DNA from: CAYPFY01 sp964410105
GTDB taxonomy: Bacteria > Bacteroidota > Ignavibacteria > UBA10030 > SZUA-254
DNA: 64,000 nt
NCBI GenBank assembly: GCA_964410105.1
Contig: CAYPFY010000010.1
Location: 75,636 to 139,635, forward strand
Reading direction: 5' to 3'
The notes beneath the pieces are model-generated. The model was not told the origin of the DNA, searched no databases, and saw only the letters and a list, made by a program, of their open reading frames with translations. This document shows, one piece after another, positions 7,595 to 16,115 of this stretch; within the stretch, counting starts at the first letter, position 1; every line of letters starts with the position of its first letter. The position numbers and the translations under genes are program-made.

Positions 7595-8251
7595 TCAGCG
7601 AAGAAAGAGAAAATAGACGGGCATCGCGGCGAACCCGAGCGGGATGAGGAGCCAGAAAATCACACCGATCCCTTCGACGAGCGCCGTGAACTTTCCGCTC
7701 TTTAGGCCGAACGTCTGGAAGGCCGACTGGAATCCGTGACGGAGGTGGAACCCCAGGAGGAACATTGCCAGAACGTAGAAGGCGCTATAGGCGGGGTCTG
7801 AGAAAACCTGCTTGACAAGGAGGAACATCGAGAAATGCTGGCCCGCCTCAAACCGTGAGGTGTACCAGAAGGTTTTCATGTGGATGACGAGAAAAATGAA
7901 GACGATGCTTCCGGTGAGGAACATCGTTCGGGACGAGATGCTGCTCGTCTCCGAGGCCCGGTTTCGTGAATAACCCTGGGGGCGGGCCCTGCGGTTGCTC
8001 AGCCAGAGGTATGTGCCCATTGCGATGTGCCCGACGAAGATCGCGTAGAGTATATACTCGATGATACGGATCAGCGTGAAGCTCGGGAGGGTATCGGCAT
8101 ACTCATCGAAAGCCGCGCCGCCGTCCTGTTTGAAAAGAAGCAGATTGCCTCCCACGTGAACGACCAGATAGACGCAGAGGCACAGGCCCGTCACTCCGAC
8201 GATGATTTTTTTTCCGATAGACGATCGGCACAGCGTGATCAGAAAGCCCAT
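7595..8251 (-). CDS. sdhC: Succinate dehydrogenase cytochrome b subunit
   Basis: Membrane anchor with heme b and quinone sites. Five hydrophobic helices are visible, starting with IIVGVTGLCLCVYLVVHVGG, and conserved-position histidines occur in VVHVGGN, GHIAMG, VIHMK and LLGFHLRHGF. The single large subunit, without a SdhD, is the Bacteroidota/Chlorobi and epsilon-proteobacterial type. The frame can be extended to a TTG at 8332, but that TTG is the -33 element of a promoter (8302-8332) and the added residues are not family-like, so the ATG at 8251 (MGFLITLCRSSIGKK) is preferred although no clear SD precedes it. First gene of sdhCAB. Confidence 0.88.
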   Translation of the reverse strand: MGFLITLCRSSIGKKIIVGVTGLCLCVYLVVHVGGNLLLFKQDGGAAFDEYADTLPSFTLIRIIEYILYAIFVGHIAMGTYLWLSNRRARPQGYSRNRASETSSISSRTMFLTGSIVFIFLVIHMKTFWYTSRFEAGQHFSMFLLVKQVFSDPAYSAFYVLAMFLLGFHLRHGFQSAFQTFGLKSGKFTALVEGIGVIFWLLIPLGFAAMPVYFLFLR

Positions 8252-8301
8252 AAGCAGGGGAAGGAATCGTCGATAGCGGCGGGCGTAGTCATGGAACGGC
8301 T

Positions 8302-8332
8302 GCAAGGTATGAAAAGAGCGAGAAAGAATCAA
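8302..8332 (-). promoter_or_regulatory. Promoter of sdhCAB
   Basis: On the minus strand TTTG (TTG at 8332-8330), 20 bases, then TACCTTGC (8309-8302). It sits between the ftsX stop and the sdhC ATG at 8251, showing that sdhCAB can be transcribed apart from the upstream ybaB-ftsX operon. Confidence 0.45.
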
Positions 8333-8380
8333 ACTGCCTCGCCCTGAAGTCGCGGGAGTCCGGGACGGCGAATCTCCCGC

Positions 8381-9259
8381 TCAGCTCATGATGCTCTCGC
8401 CGATGAATCTCTTTATCGAAATGGCGCTCCCGAAAACCCCCAGGCAGATTCCGGCAATGACGATGAGATAATAAAACGAGCCGTCGATCCGGAGAAAGTC
8501 TGCCAGCTCCGGCGAAACAAGATTGGCGGCAAAGGTCAGCGCGTAGTAGATGATCCCCATCGCGATCAGGCCCCCCAGAGATCCCTGCAGGACTCCCTCG
8601 ATGATGAACGGGGCCCGGATGAATGCCCGTGAGGCCCCGACGAGTTTCATCGTTTCGACGGCCTTTCTCTTCGCATAGATCATGAGGCGAATCGTATTGG
8701 AGACGAGAAAGATGGCGGAAAATCCTATGAGAAGGCCGAGCCCGAGGCCGATCGCGTCGATTACACGGGCTTGTTTGTCGATGAGCTCGAGAAGTTCCCT
8801 CCGGTACACCACCTTGTCAACCCCTTTGATCGCCTTCACCGCGTTCTGGACGGAGGCCGCCTTCTCGGATGTGCGGAAATCGTCTTTGAGGAAGATTTTG
8901 AACGATGCGGGCAGGGGGTTGAAATTCAGGACCGCGTTGACGTCCTCGCCGAATTCTTCTTTGAAAATCTTGGCGGCCTCGTCCTTGGAAATGAACTGGA
9001 TCCGATCCACGCCCGGTATGGCGACAAGAAGACGGCGGATTTCCTCCCCCCGGCCTTTGGGGAGCGGGTCATCGAGGAAAGCCTCCATGTCGATCCGCTG
9101 ACGGATGGCTTGGACGATCCTGGATGTATTTGTCGAGACGACGTAATAGATGCCCAGAAGAAGGAGGGACAGAGTGATCGTGACGACGGAGCCGAGAGTG
9201 GCGAGCTTTGCCCGCCGGAAGCCGGTGATCGCTTCTTTAAGGACATAGAGGGCGCTCAT
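8381..9259 (-). CDS. ftsX: Cell-division ABC-transporter-like permease FtsX
   Basis: FtsX, with the ATPase FtsE, transmits a division signal across the inner membrane to activate periplasmic peptidoglycan hydrolases. The 292-residue protein has the expected plan: a short cytoplasmic N-terminus (MSALYVLKEAITGFRRAK), the first helix, a periplasmic domain of about 110 residues (IRQRIDMEAFLDD ... VVYRRELLELI), then three more helices. The start at 9259 overlaps the pheA stop as ATGA, favouring translational coupling; a longer frame to 9346 would sit inside pheA and is rejected. No ftsE is next to it, which is unlike the proteobacterial pair, so its partner must be encoded elsewhere. Confidence 0.92.
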   Translation of the reverse strand: MSALYVLKEAITGFRRAKLATLGSVVTITLSLLLLGIYYVVSTNTSRIVQAIRQRIDMEAFLDDPLPKGRGEEIRRLLVAIPGVDRIQFISKDEAAKIFKEEFGEDVNAVLNFNPLPASFKIFLKDDFRTSEKAASVQNAVKAIKGVDKVVYRRELLELIDKQARVIDAIGLGLGLLIGFSAIFLVSNTIRLMIYAKRKAVETMKLVGASRAFIRAPFIIEGVLQGSLGGLIAMGIIYYALTFAANLVSPELADFLRIDGSFYYLIVIAGICLGVFGSAISIKRFIGESIMS

Positions 9260-10089
9260 GATGCCAGGGTCTTCCCCCGGGGATAGGAGCCCAGAATTTT
9301 GAGAAAAGTTGTGATTTCCCTTAGGTGGTCGACGGCGTGGATGCACGCTTCCTCCCTCAGGCTGCCGTCAAAATCCAGATAAAAAAGATATTCCCAGGGT
9401 TTTCCCGCCAGGGGTCGCGATTCGATCTTGAAAAGGTTGATGTCGCGGAGGGTAAAGATGCTGAGGGCCTTGGTGAGGGATCCGGGGACATTCTTGAGCG
9501 AGAAGATCACGGAGGTCTTCGCATGTCGCCTCGCGATCGTCTGGCGCGGGGACAGTATAAGAAACCGCGTAAAATTCCTGTGATCGCTCTCGATGCGGGT
9601 CCGGAGGGTTTTCAGGCGGTAAAAGCGCGCCGCTTCCATGCTCGCGATTGCCGCGGCGTCGGTCCGCCCGGTATCCCTGATCATTTTTGCCGCTCCGGCG
9701 GTATCATAGAATGCGACGATATCCACATTTTTCATCCGGGCGAGAAACGTCTCACACTGGCCGAGGGCCTGGGGGTGAGAATAGACCGTCCGGACCATTT
9801 TGAGCGACACGCCGGGGTTGACGAGGAGCGCGTGGACGACCCTCAGGATAATCTCGCCCGAGATGTGGAGATCAAATTTTTTCAGGAGATCGTAGTTCTG
9901 ATGGATGCTCCCGTAGAGGGAATTCTCGATCGGGACGATTCCATAGGATGCGCGCCCGGACTTCACGGCGGCGAAGACATCGGGGAACGTTTTTGCGGGA
10001 ACGGGGTGAATTCGTGAAAAATGCCCCCGGGCCGCCTGCTCGCTGAATGCGCCGTACTCTCCCTGGAATGCAACCCTCGGTCCCGCCAT
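9256..10089 (-). CDS. pheA: Prephenate dehydratase with ACT domain
   Basis: Converts prephenate to phenylpyruvate in phenylalanine synthesis. The 277-residue protein has the PDT catalytic domain (VAFQGEYGAFSEQAA at the N-terminus; YGIVPIENSLYGSI; NFTRFLIL containing the conserved TRF motif, near residue 170). A C-terminal ACT domain follows (PGSLTKALSIF, then the phenylalanine-binding signature IESRP). It is monofunctional, lacking chorismate mutase. Its ATG abuts the preceding lipoprotein stop (TGAATG) and its stop overlaps ftsX. It is probably feedback-inhibited by phenylalanine through the ACT domain. Confidence 0.95.
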   Translation of the reverse strand: MAGPRVAFQGEYGAFSEQAARGHFSRIHPVPAKTFPDVFAAVKSGRASYGIVPIENSLYGSIHQNYDLLKKFDLHISGEIILRVVHALLVNPGVSLKMVRTVYSHPQALGQCETFLARMKNVDIVAFYDTAGAAKMIRDTGRTDAAAIASMEAARFYRLKTLRTRIESDHRNFTRFLILSPRQTIARRHAKTSVIFSLKNVPGSLTKALSIFTLRDINLFKIESRPLAGKPWEYLFYLDFDGSLREEACIHAVDHLREITTFLKILGSYPRGKTLAS

Positions 10090-10590
10090 TCAGAAATTCG
10101 ACTCGTCGCGCCAGAAGATGATTTTCCACGGGTCCGCCGTCGTCGGCCTCTCAAACGTGAGGTTCGCATACCCGTCGGCCCGTTCGATATCGCTCGGATT
10201 GAACGTCACCGTGAGGTTGAAGCCCCGGATGACGGTCCGCCGGGTCTCGCCGCTATCGGAGGATATCTCGTTGTTCCATATCAGCGTGAGCGACTGCACG
10301 CTCTGGAAAAGGCCGTAGGTGGCCCTCATCTCATCATCCCTCCCCCAAGTGACGTCGACGCCGTGGTCGTAGTCACGGAAGCTGAACGTAAAATCAGGCG
10401 CGATGATCGATCCGTAGAGCGTGGTGTCTTTGAAGGAGTATGCATTCCGGAGCGTACAGAGAACATTGTCGATTTGCGTGAGATCGGAGCAGACGGCGAG
10501 GGCGGACGACGTATCGAGCCGGGGCGCAAACGGGTTAAGGCAGCTGATGCCGGCCGCGGACAGGATGATGCACGCAAGGAGCGCTTTCAT
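10090..10590 (-). CDS. Hypothetical lipoprotein, possibly NTF2-like fold
   Basis: The 166-residue protein has a lipoprotein signal ending ILSAAGISC (lipobox Cys at residue 17). The rest (NVLCTLRNAYSFKDTTLYGSI ... FSFRDYDHGVDVTWGRDDE ... WKIIFWRDES) has the alternating helix-then-sheet pattern of small NTF2/SnoaL-like domains; this fold guess is weak. The next upstream gene encodes a similar-sized lipoprotein with the same order of elements, suggesting an old tandem duplication. It is 9 bases downstream of that gene and directly abuts pheA. Function unknown; probably envelope-located. Confidence 0.8.
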   Translation of the reverse strand: MKALLACIILSAAGISCLNPFAPRLDTSSALAVCSDLTQIDNVLCTLRNAYSFKDTTLYGSIIAPDFTFSFRDYDHGVDVTWGRDDEMRATYGLFQSVQSLTLIWNNEISSDSGETRRTVIRGFNLTVTFNPSDIERADGYANLTFERPTTADPWKIIFWRDESNF

Positions 10591-10599
10591 CGCGGCCGT

Positions 10600-11163
10600 T
10601 CAAAAATGCGCTTTCAGGTAACTCCACGTGGAATCGGTCACCGTCCGGGTGTCTTCCCACCTGGTGATCGACCAGCCGTGCTGGCCGTCGGTCTGCATGA
10701 AAAGGTGCATGTACCCCCGGAATTCTTTCGGCAGCGCGGGCTGTGAGTGGGGATAGAAAAGAATGTAGTCCATGGTATATTCGGTCGCGGAGGCGCCCTG
10801 GTTGAGCTGCTGCTGATTCAGAAAGGTGAGGAGCGGCGAACCGTTGACCGGAGCCCCGAGGTTCAGGAAGTATCTCCGCTCATCTTCGAGGGTCCAGTTG
10901 CGGAAAATGCCCTGGAAGTCGCCCGAAGCGGAGAACGTGAAGGGCGGCGCGCCGGAAACGGTCGTATCGACGAAGCACCTCATATAATTATCCGTGCTGT
11001 GCTGCTGGACGGAGGACCGCAGGTTATCGAGGACGATTTCGGGAGTATCGGGGGGAGTTCTCGCAGAGCCTGACTGTGTCGGGGCCTGGGGTTCGCGCGT
11101 CTGGAAAAGATCGCACCCCTGGAGCGACAGCACGCAGAGCGCGGAGAGCACAATGCGGCTCAC
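10600..11163 (-). CDS. Hypothetical lipoprotein, possible distant paralogue of its neighbour
   Basis: The 187-residue protein begins with a lipoprotein signal, VLSALCVLSLQGC (Cys17), and a Pro/Thr-rich linker. The folded part starts PEIVLDNLRSSVQQHSTDNYMRCF and ends GWSITRWEDTRTVTDSTWSYLKAHF. The order of a helical start, an FTFSASGDF-type strand, a W-x-E-D/D-E segment and a W-rich C-terminus parallels the downstream lipoprotein. The GTG start overlaps the recR stop (GTGA), indicating coupling. I recognise no specific family; NTF2-like is a guess. Confidence 0.8.
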   Translation of the reverse strand: MSRIVLSALCVLSLQGCDLFQTREPQAPTQSGSARTPPDTPEIVLDNLRSSVQQHSTDNYMRCFVDTTVSGAPPFTFSASGDFQGIFRNWTLEDERRYFLNLGAPVNGSPLLTFLNQQQLNQGASATEYTMDYILFYPHSQPALPKEFRGYMHLFMQTDGQHGWSITRWEDTRTVTDSTWSYLKAHF

Positions 11164-11759
11164 ACCGCGACCCGACCTTCCAGGGCACGCGTCAGCGTAG
11201 CCTCATCGGCGAACTCCAGGTCGCCTCCGACCGGGATGCCGCGTGCCAGGCGGGTCGTCTTTACGCCGAGGGGTTTCAGCAACCGGGTCAGATAGATCGT
11301 GGTCGCCTCCCCGTCCATATCGGGATTCAGGGCGAGGATGATCTCTTCGACGCGCAAGGGGGCGATCCGGGCGAGCAGCTCCTTGATTTTAAGGTCGTCG
11401 GGACCGATGCCTTCCAGGGGGGAGAGCGAACCGCCGAGGACGTGATAGAGTCCCCGGTACTCGTTCGTCTTTTCAAGGGCGATGATGTCATTCTGCTCCT
11501 CGACGACGCATATCACGCGACTATCCCGCCGGGGATTGCTGCAGATCGCGCACGGGTCGGTATCGGCGAAATTCCAGCAGGAGGAGCAGTACCGCATCTT
11601 CTCCTTCACATTGAGGAGAGCCCTGGCCATTTTCTCAACCTCCTCCTTGGGGAGTTTGAGGATATAGAGGGCGATGCGCTGGGCAGATTTGCGCCCGATG
11701 CCGGGAAGTTGGGAAAACTCTTCGATCAGTTCGTTGAGAGTGGAGGAGGTCAACAACAT
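11160..11759 (-). CDS. recR: Recombination mediator RecR
   Basis: RecR works with RecO/RecF to load RecA on gapped DNA. The 199-residue protein has the N-terminal helix-hairpin-helix (FSQLPGIGRKSAQRIALYIL), the four-cysteine zinc site (CSSC ... CAIC, about residues 58-75), and the Toprim domain (VICVVEEQNDIIALE; LALNPDMDGEATTIYL). It directly abuts ybaB (TGAATG) and overlaps the next lipoprotein gene. The ybaB-recR order is widespread in bacteria. Confidence 0.97.
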   Translation of the reverse strand: MLLTSSTLNELIEEFSQLPGIGRKSAQRIALYILKLPKEEVEKMARALLNVKEKMRYCSSCWNFADTDPCAICSNPRRDSRVICVVEEQNDIIALEKTNEYRGLYHVLGGSLSPLEGIGPDDLKIKELLARIAPLRVEEIILALNPDMDGEATTIYLTRLLKPLGVKTTRLARGIPVGGDLEFADEATLTRALEGRVAV

Positions 11760-12101
11760 TCAGAATCCTGGAAGATTGAGGCCCGGAACATTGGGGAGAA
11801 GACCGGCGGTCGCCTTGTTCATCTCATCCTGTGCCATTTTTTGTGAATCTTCGATCGCCTTGTTGACCGCTGCCACTATGAGATCTTCGAGCATTTCAGG
11901 GTCTGCCGGTGAAATCACCTCTTTCTCAATCCGAATACTCGTGATCTGGCCTTTGCCGTTGGCGGTCACCTTCACCATGCCGCCGCCCGATTCGGCGCTT
12001 ACGGTTTTCGCCTCCAGCTCTGCCTGGACTCGGGCCATCTGTTCCTGCATTTTTTGCACCTGTTTCATCATGCCCTGCATGTTCGGCATCCCCACTTTCA
12101 T
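11760..12101 (-). CDS. ybaB: Nucleoid-associated protein YbaB/EbfC
   Basis: A small dimeric DNA-binding protein of 113 residues: a Met/Gln-rich helical start (MPNMQGMMKQVQKMQEQMARV), the sheet segment GGGMVKVTANGKGQITSI and the C-terminal helices (DPEMLEDLIVAAVNKA). The frame continues far upstream, but the extra residues are antisense to uppS; the ATG at 12101 has GCGAGG at a good distance and a promoter upstream (12130-12160). It is the first gene of ybaB-recR-lipoprotein-lipoprotein-pheA-ftsX. Confidence 0.95.
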   Translation of the reverse strand: MKVGMPNMQGMMKQVQKMQEQMARVQAELEAKTVSAESGGGMVKVTANGKGQITSIRIEKEVISPADPEMLEDLIVAAVNKAIEDSQKMAQDEMNKATAGLLPNVPGLNLPGF

Positions 12102-12129
12102 AAAAGCCTCGCTCTCGTTGGAGTTTTTT

Positions 12130-12160
12130 TCAATATATCTTTTTCCACCTGTAAAACCAA
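12130..12160 (-). promoter_or_regulatory. Promoter of the ybaB operon
   Basis: On the minus strand TTG (12160-12158; TTTG just before), exactly 20 bases, then TATATTGA (12137-12130), 29 bases ahead of the ybaB ATG. It is divergent to the uppS promoter about 100 bases away. Confidence 0.5.
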
Positions 12161-12237
12161 ACCTTCGGCCGGAAATGGAATGATTCGCCCGGGTTGAACG
12201 TTGAGCTTTAAGGAGGAGGGGTGAATACCCCGAATTC

Positions 12238-12268
12238 TTGACTTTCTGCGCAAAATGCGTTAACTTTG
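12238..12268 (+). promoter_or_regulatory. Promoter of the uppS-surE envelope operon
   Basis: TTG (12238-12240), 20 bases, then TAACTTTG (12261-12268), a perfect match to the Bacteroidota -7 consensus TAnnTTTG. The start codon of uppS is 47 bases downstream, with GAGAGGA before it. It appears to be the only promoter for ten genes. Confidence 0.65.
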
Positions 12269-12314
12269 GGTCGAATCCCCGTGAATTTCTGCAGACCGAG
12301 AGGAATTTTATAGC

Positions 12315-13154
12315 GTGAGCGCGCGCGGTGTGAAGCATGCCGAGGGCGACGACAGAAAACATCAGCTCGAGCTGAAACGCGGCGGCAACATCCCCGCTCA
12401 TATTGCCGTCATCATGGACGGCAATGGCCGATGGGCCAAAAAGCGGGGGCTTCCCCGTATCGCGGGCCACAGCGAAGGGGTTGAGTCGGTCCGGGACATC
12501 GTCGAAGCATGCGGCCAGCTCGGCGTCGAATACCTGACGCTTTACGCATTTTCGACGGAAAACTGGAAGAGGCCCCGCGAGGAGGTGTCGATGCTCATGC
12601 GGCTCCTCATGAGGGCGCTGCGAGACGAAACTGACCGGCTTTACGAGAACAACGTCCGGGTTCACACGATCGGGGATACGGCCTCGTTGCCGCGGGAGGT
12701 GCGGGATGAGCTATCCGACGCCATTGAAAAGACAAAGGAGAACACGGGCCTGAACCTGCTACTCGCGCTCAGCTACAGCGGGCGATGGGACCTGACGCGT
12801 GCCATCGCGTCCATCGTGCGGGACGTCGAGCGGGGAGTTCTCAGATCCGGGGATCTGACGGACCAGGTCGTTTCATCGTACCTGTCGACGAAGGACGTGC
12901 CGGATCCGGACCTTCTGGTGCGCACGAGCGGGGAGTTTCGGATCAGCAATTTCCTCCTCTGGCAGCTTGCCTATTCCGAGATATTCATCAGCCCCGCGTG
13001 CTGGCCCGATTTTCGCCGTGCCGATCTCTACGACGCCATAGCCGACTACCAGCGCCGGGAGCGCCGCTTCGGGATGGTGAGCGAGCAGGTATCTCCGCTC
13101 AGGCGCAAGGCAGGCGCGGCCCGGCGGCTTCTCAAACATGTTTCTGGGTTATAG
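12315..13154 (+). CDS. uppS: Undecaprenyl (isoprenyl) diphosphate synthase
   Basis: cis-Prenyltransferase that makes the C55 lipid carrier for peptidoglycan and O-antigen from farnesyl-PP and isopentenyl-PP. Signature segments: HIAVIMDGNGRWAKKRGLPR with catalytic Asp, GHSEGVESVRDI, YLTLYAFSTENWKRP, LLLALSYSGRWDL, and DPDLLVRTSGEFRISNFLLW. A 20-residue polar N-terminal tail precedes the domain. The start at 12315 is a GTG with GAGAGGA ahead. The gene overlaps bamA by 17 bases and heads the envelope operon. Confidence 0.96.
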   Translation: MSARGVKHAEGDDRKHQLELKRGGNIPAHIAVIMDGNGRWAKKRGLPRIAGHSEGVESVRDIVEACGQLGVEYLTLYAFSTENWKRPREEVSMLMRLLMRALRDETDRLYENNVRVHTIGDTASLPREVRDELSDAIEKTKENTGLNLLLALSYSGRWDLTRAIASIVRDVERGVLRSGDLTDQVVSSYLSTKDVPDPDLLVRTSGEFRISNFLLWQLAYSEIFISPACWPDFRRADLYDAIADYQRRERRFGMVSEQVSPLRRKAGAARRLLKHVSGL

Positions 13155-15537
13155 CACATTGCGTCATCTCCCGGCGGTACTTTCCTTCGCGGTTCTTTTC
13201 TCTGCATACCCATCTCACGCCCAGAAACGGGCGGAGGCGGAGACTTTTCAGGTCCTGGGCATTTCAGTTGAAGGCAACAATCCCAAGACCGGCACGGAAA
13301 GCTCGGCCATAATCGCCAATTCAGGCTTGAAGGTGGGAGACCAGATTCCGATACCCGGGGATCAGACCCGCCAGGCGGTGCTGCGGCTCTGGGCGCTGCG
13401 GATTTTTTCCGACATCCAGCTTCTCATCGAAAACAAGGTCGACCATGGGGTCTATCTTGTCATCAAGGTGGTGGAATATCCCCGCCTGGATCACGTCGAG
13501 ATCCACGGCGCGAGCGACGTGGGCGAGGACGATGTCACAAAAAAGATAAATTTTGTCAAGGGCCAGATCATCGCCCCCGCCGACCTCTCAAAAGCTGCGA
13601 GGACCGTCGAGCATCTCTATGAAGAGGAGGGGCATCTCCTGGCAAAGGTCAAGACCGAGACACTGCCGCCCGATTCGAGCGGACGGGTTGTCGTGAAATT
13701 CGCGATCGACGAGGGGCCGAGCGTGACAATCGACAGGGTCCGCTTTCAGGGAAACACGGCCTACTCCGAAGACGATCTGAAGGGGCAGTTTGACGAGACG
13801 CACGAGAAGACGTGGTGGCATTTCTGGTCGCACCCGAAATTTGAGAAGAAGAAGTTCGAGGCCGACAAGCAGAAGTTGATCAAATTCTTCAGAAAAAACG
13901 GATACCTGGATGCTGAGGTCTTGGCTGATTCGACCTGGTACGGCGAAGACAAGAAACACATCTCAGTCCTGGTGACCGTTCACGAGGGGGCCCAGTACAA
14001 GATCCGGGACATCCACTGGTCGGGAAACTCGGTCTACACGTCCCAGGTGCTCAACGAGCGTCTCGGATTCGCCCGGGGGATGGTGTATGACGAGGAGCGA
14101 TTCGAGCAAAACCTCCGGGGCAATCAGGACCAGTCCGACGTCGCCTCGCTTTACCTGGACAACGGCTATCTGAAGTTCAATCTTGAACCCTCGGTCGAGA
14201 GGGTCGCCGCGGACAGCGTGGATGTCGCGATTCAGGTTTACGAGCGCAACCAGTTCAGGATCGGCCATGTCGACATCCGGGGGAACCGGAAGACGCACGA
14301 CAACGTGATTCGCCGTGAGCTCTTCACCCGTCCCGGGGATTTCTTCAGCCGGGCGAATATCTACAGAAGCCTGAGACAGCTTTCGCAGCTCAACTATTTC
14401 AACCCGGAAAAACTCCGCCCCGACACGCGGCTCGTCGATGAAGAGACCGTGGATCTGATCTACGAGGTCGAGGAAAAGTCAAGCGACAACGTCAATGCCT
14501 CCGTCGGCTATAGCGGCGCATTCGGGGTCACGGGCGCGCTCGGTTTCACGATCAATAATTTTTCTCTGAAAGAGCCGCTCGAGGGGGGCGCGGGGCAGAT
14601 CCTCAACTTCGACTGGCAGTTCGGCGAAGGGGCGCGGTTCCGCACATTTTCCCTTGGCTTCACGGAGCCGTGGCTCTATGACCATCCGACGACGCTCGGC
14701 ATCAACCTCTACGACACCCGCCAGGTTTTTATCGCCGACTATCAGCAGACCGGCGTTTCGCTCCGCGTCGGCCGCAGGCTGACATGGCCTGATAACTATT
14801 TCCGGGCCGACTGGACGGTCCGGTTCCAGAGGAATGACGTCCATGACAATGGCGGGATACAGATCTATGATCTCGGCCGTTCGACGCAGGTCAGCGTGAC
14901 GCAGTCGATCTCCCGTAACAGCACCGACAGCCCGATCTTCCCCACCCAGGGTTCGAACGTCGGCCTCTCCATGGAACTCTCCGGGGGACCGGTCCTGCCC
15001 GGAAACGTCAATTACCACAAGTGGCTGTTTAACACCGACTGGTATACGCCTCTCTTCGGAACGGGGAGGCTGGTGCTCTACACCTCGTCCTCGCTCGGCT
15101 ATGTGGACGGAATCGGGAGCGATCCGAAGATCCCGTTCATCGAGTATTTTTTTATGGGAGGAACGGGGGTCGGTTACGCGTCGACGACCCCGCTCCGGGG
15201 CTATGAGGACCGGGCCGTAGGTCCGCTCGATAATCTGGGACGTGAACTTGGGGGGAGAGTCCTGAACAAGGAGACTTCGGAGCTCAGGCTGGCGGTGACT
15301 CTCAGCCCGATCCCGATCTATTTCCTGGGTTTTGCGGAGGCAGGGAATGTGTACAGCGATTTCAGCCATGCGGATTTCTTCGACCTCAAGCGGTCGTATG
15401 GGTTCGGCGCCCGGCTCCTGATCCAGCCGATCGGGATGATCGGATTCGATTATGGCTACGGTGCTGACGACGTCTTCCCGAAGGACGGGAAGCCGGATGG
15501 CTGGCACTTTCATTTCCAGTTCGGCAGAGGTTTTTAG
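13138..15537 (+). CDS. bamA: Outer-membrane protein assembly factor BamA
   Basis: Central subunit of the machine that folds barrels into the outer membrane. The 799-residue protein has a signal peptide (cleavage after SHAQ, residue 29), POTRA repeats covering about 35-430 (for example FQVLGISVEGNNPKTG, VTIDRVRFQGNTAYSEDDL, IGHVDIRGNRKTHDNVI), and a C-terminal Omp85 barrel from about 445 to the terminal Phe (HFQFGRGF). The barrel contains the GGTGVGYASTTPLRGYE segment, equivalent to the VRGF/Y loop. The next two genes encode Skp-type chaperones, the usual partner arrangement. Confidence 0.96.
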   Translation: MFLGYSTLRHLPAVLSFAVLFSAYPSHAQKRAEAETFQVLGISVEGNNPKTGTESSAIIANSGLKVGDQIPIPGDQTRQAVLRLWALRIFSDIQLLIENKVDHGVYLVIKVVEYPRLDHVEIHGASDVGEDDVTKKINFVKGQIIAPADLSKAARTVEHLYEEEGHLLAKVKTETLPPDSSGRVVVKFAIDEGPSVTIDRVRFQGNTAYSEDDLKGQFDETHEKTWWHFWSHPKFEKKKFEADKQKLIKFFRKNGYLDAEVLADSTWYGEDKKHISVLVTVHEGAQYKIRDIHWSGNSVYTSQVLNERLGFARGMVYDEERFEQNLRGNQDQSDVASLYLDNGYLKFNLEPSVERVAADSVDVAIQVYERNQFRIGHVDIRGNRKTHDNVIRRELFTRPGDFFSRANIYRSLRQLSQLNYFNPEKLRPDTRLVDEETVDLIYEVEEKSSDNVNASVGYSGAFGVTGALGFTINNFSLKEPLEGGAGQILNFDWQFGEGARFRTFSLGFTEPWLYDHPTTLGINLYDTRQVFIADYQQTGVSLRVGRRLTWPDNYFRADWTVRFQRNDVHDNGGIQIYDLGRSTQVSVTQSISRNSTDSPIFPTQGSNVGLSMELSGGPVLPGNVNYHKWLFNTDWYTPLFGTGRLVLYTSSSLGYVDGIGSDPKIPFIEYFFMGGTGVGYASTTPLRGYEDRAVGPLDNLGRELGGRVLNKETSELRLAVTLSPIPIYFLGFAEAGNVYSDFSHADFFDLKRSYGFGARLLIQPIGMIGFDYGYGADDVFPKDGKPDGWHFHFQFGRGF

Positions 15538-15569
15538 CAACCATATCTTTAACAATCGACGAGGTAAAC

Positions 15570-16115
15570 GTGAAGCGCAATGCATCTGGCATGCTCATCG
15601 GTCTATTCTTGCTTGCCGCCGCGCCCGGGGCCACTCCGGCCCAGAGCCCGAAGATCGGTTATGTGAATTCCGCAAAAATACTCTCGGAATACCCCGAGGC
15701 CATTGAGGCGAACAAGAAGCTCGACGTGATGGGGAAGAGACTGCAGGCTGAGCTCGAAAGGATGACGAAGGATTTCCAGGCGGCCTACGAGGAGTATCAG
15801 AAGAAGGAGTCCCTGCTGAAAGACGAGGAAAAACGGAGCCGTCAGACGGATCTGACCGACCGTCAACAGAAGATCCTCCAGTACCGGCAGGAAAAATTCG
15901 GCAACGACGGCGAGCTGGCGGCTGCGACCGACTCCCTCCTCCGCCCGATCAAGCAGAAAGTGATGAAAGTGATCGGGGAGGTGGCCAAAAACCAGCATGT
16001 TCAGTTCATGTTCGACCGGAACGAGCAGATCATCGTCCTGCTTTACGGAGAACCAAAATTCGACTACACGAATCTGGTCATCGACTGGCTGAAACGAGGG
16101 GAGGGAGGTCGCTGA
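15570..16115 (+). CDS. OmpH/Skp-family periplasmic chaperone (copy 1)
   Basis: Skp holds unfolded outer-membrane proteins on their way to BamA. The 181-residue protein has a signal peptide (cleavage near TPAQS, residue 25), the family's first strand KIGYVNSAKILSEYPEA, a long charged coiled coil (about residues 50-130) and the closing segment VMKVIGEVAKNQHVQFMFDR. It begins 32 bases after bamA and its TGA is directly followed by the ATG of a second copy. It is the more divergent of the two at its C-terminus. Confidence 0.92.
   Translation: MKRNASGMLIGLFLLAAAPGATPAQSPKIGYVNSAKILSEYPEAIEANKKLDVMGKRLQAELERMTKDFQAAYEEYQKKESLLKDEEKRSRQTDLTDRQQKILQYRQEKFGNDGELAAATDSLLRPIKQKVMKVIGEVAKNQHVQFMFDRNEQIIVLLYGEPKFDYTNLVIDWLKRGEGGR

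Noticed and set aside
8252..8332. TTG start giving 27 extra residues to SdhC
   Set aside because: The TTG matches the -33 element of a promoter, and the family N-terminus begins near SSIGKK.
11760..12665. 301-codon version of ybaB
   Set aside because: The extra 188 residues are antisense to uppS and its promoter; the conserved YbaB begins at 12101.
14479..15585. 368-codon open frame on the minus strand
   Set aside because: Antisense to the BamA barrel region; Arg/Pro-rich shadow of GC-rich codons.
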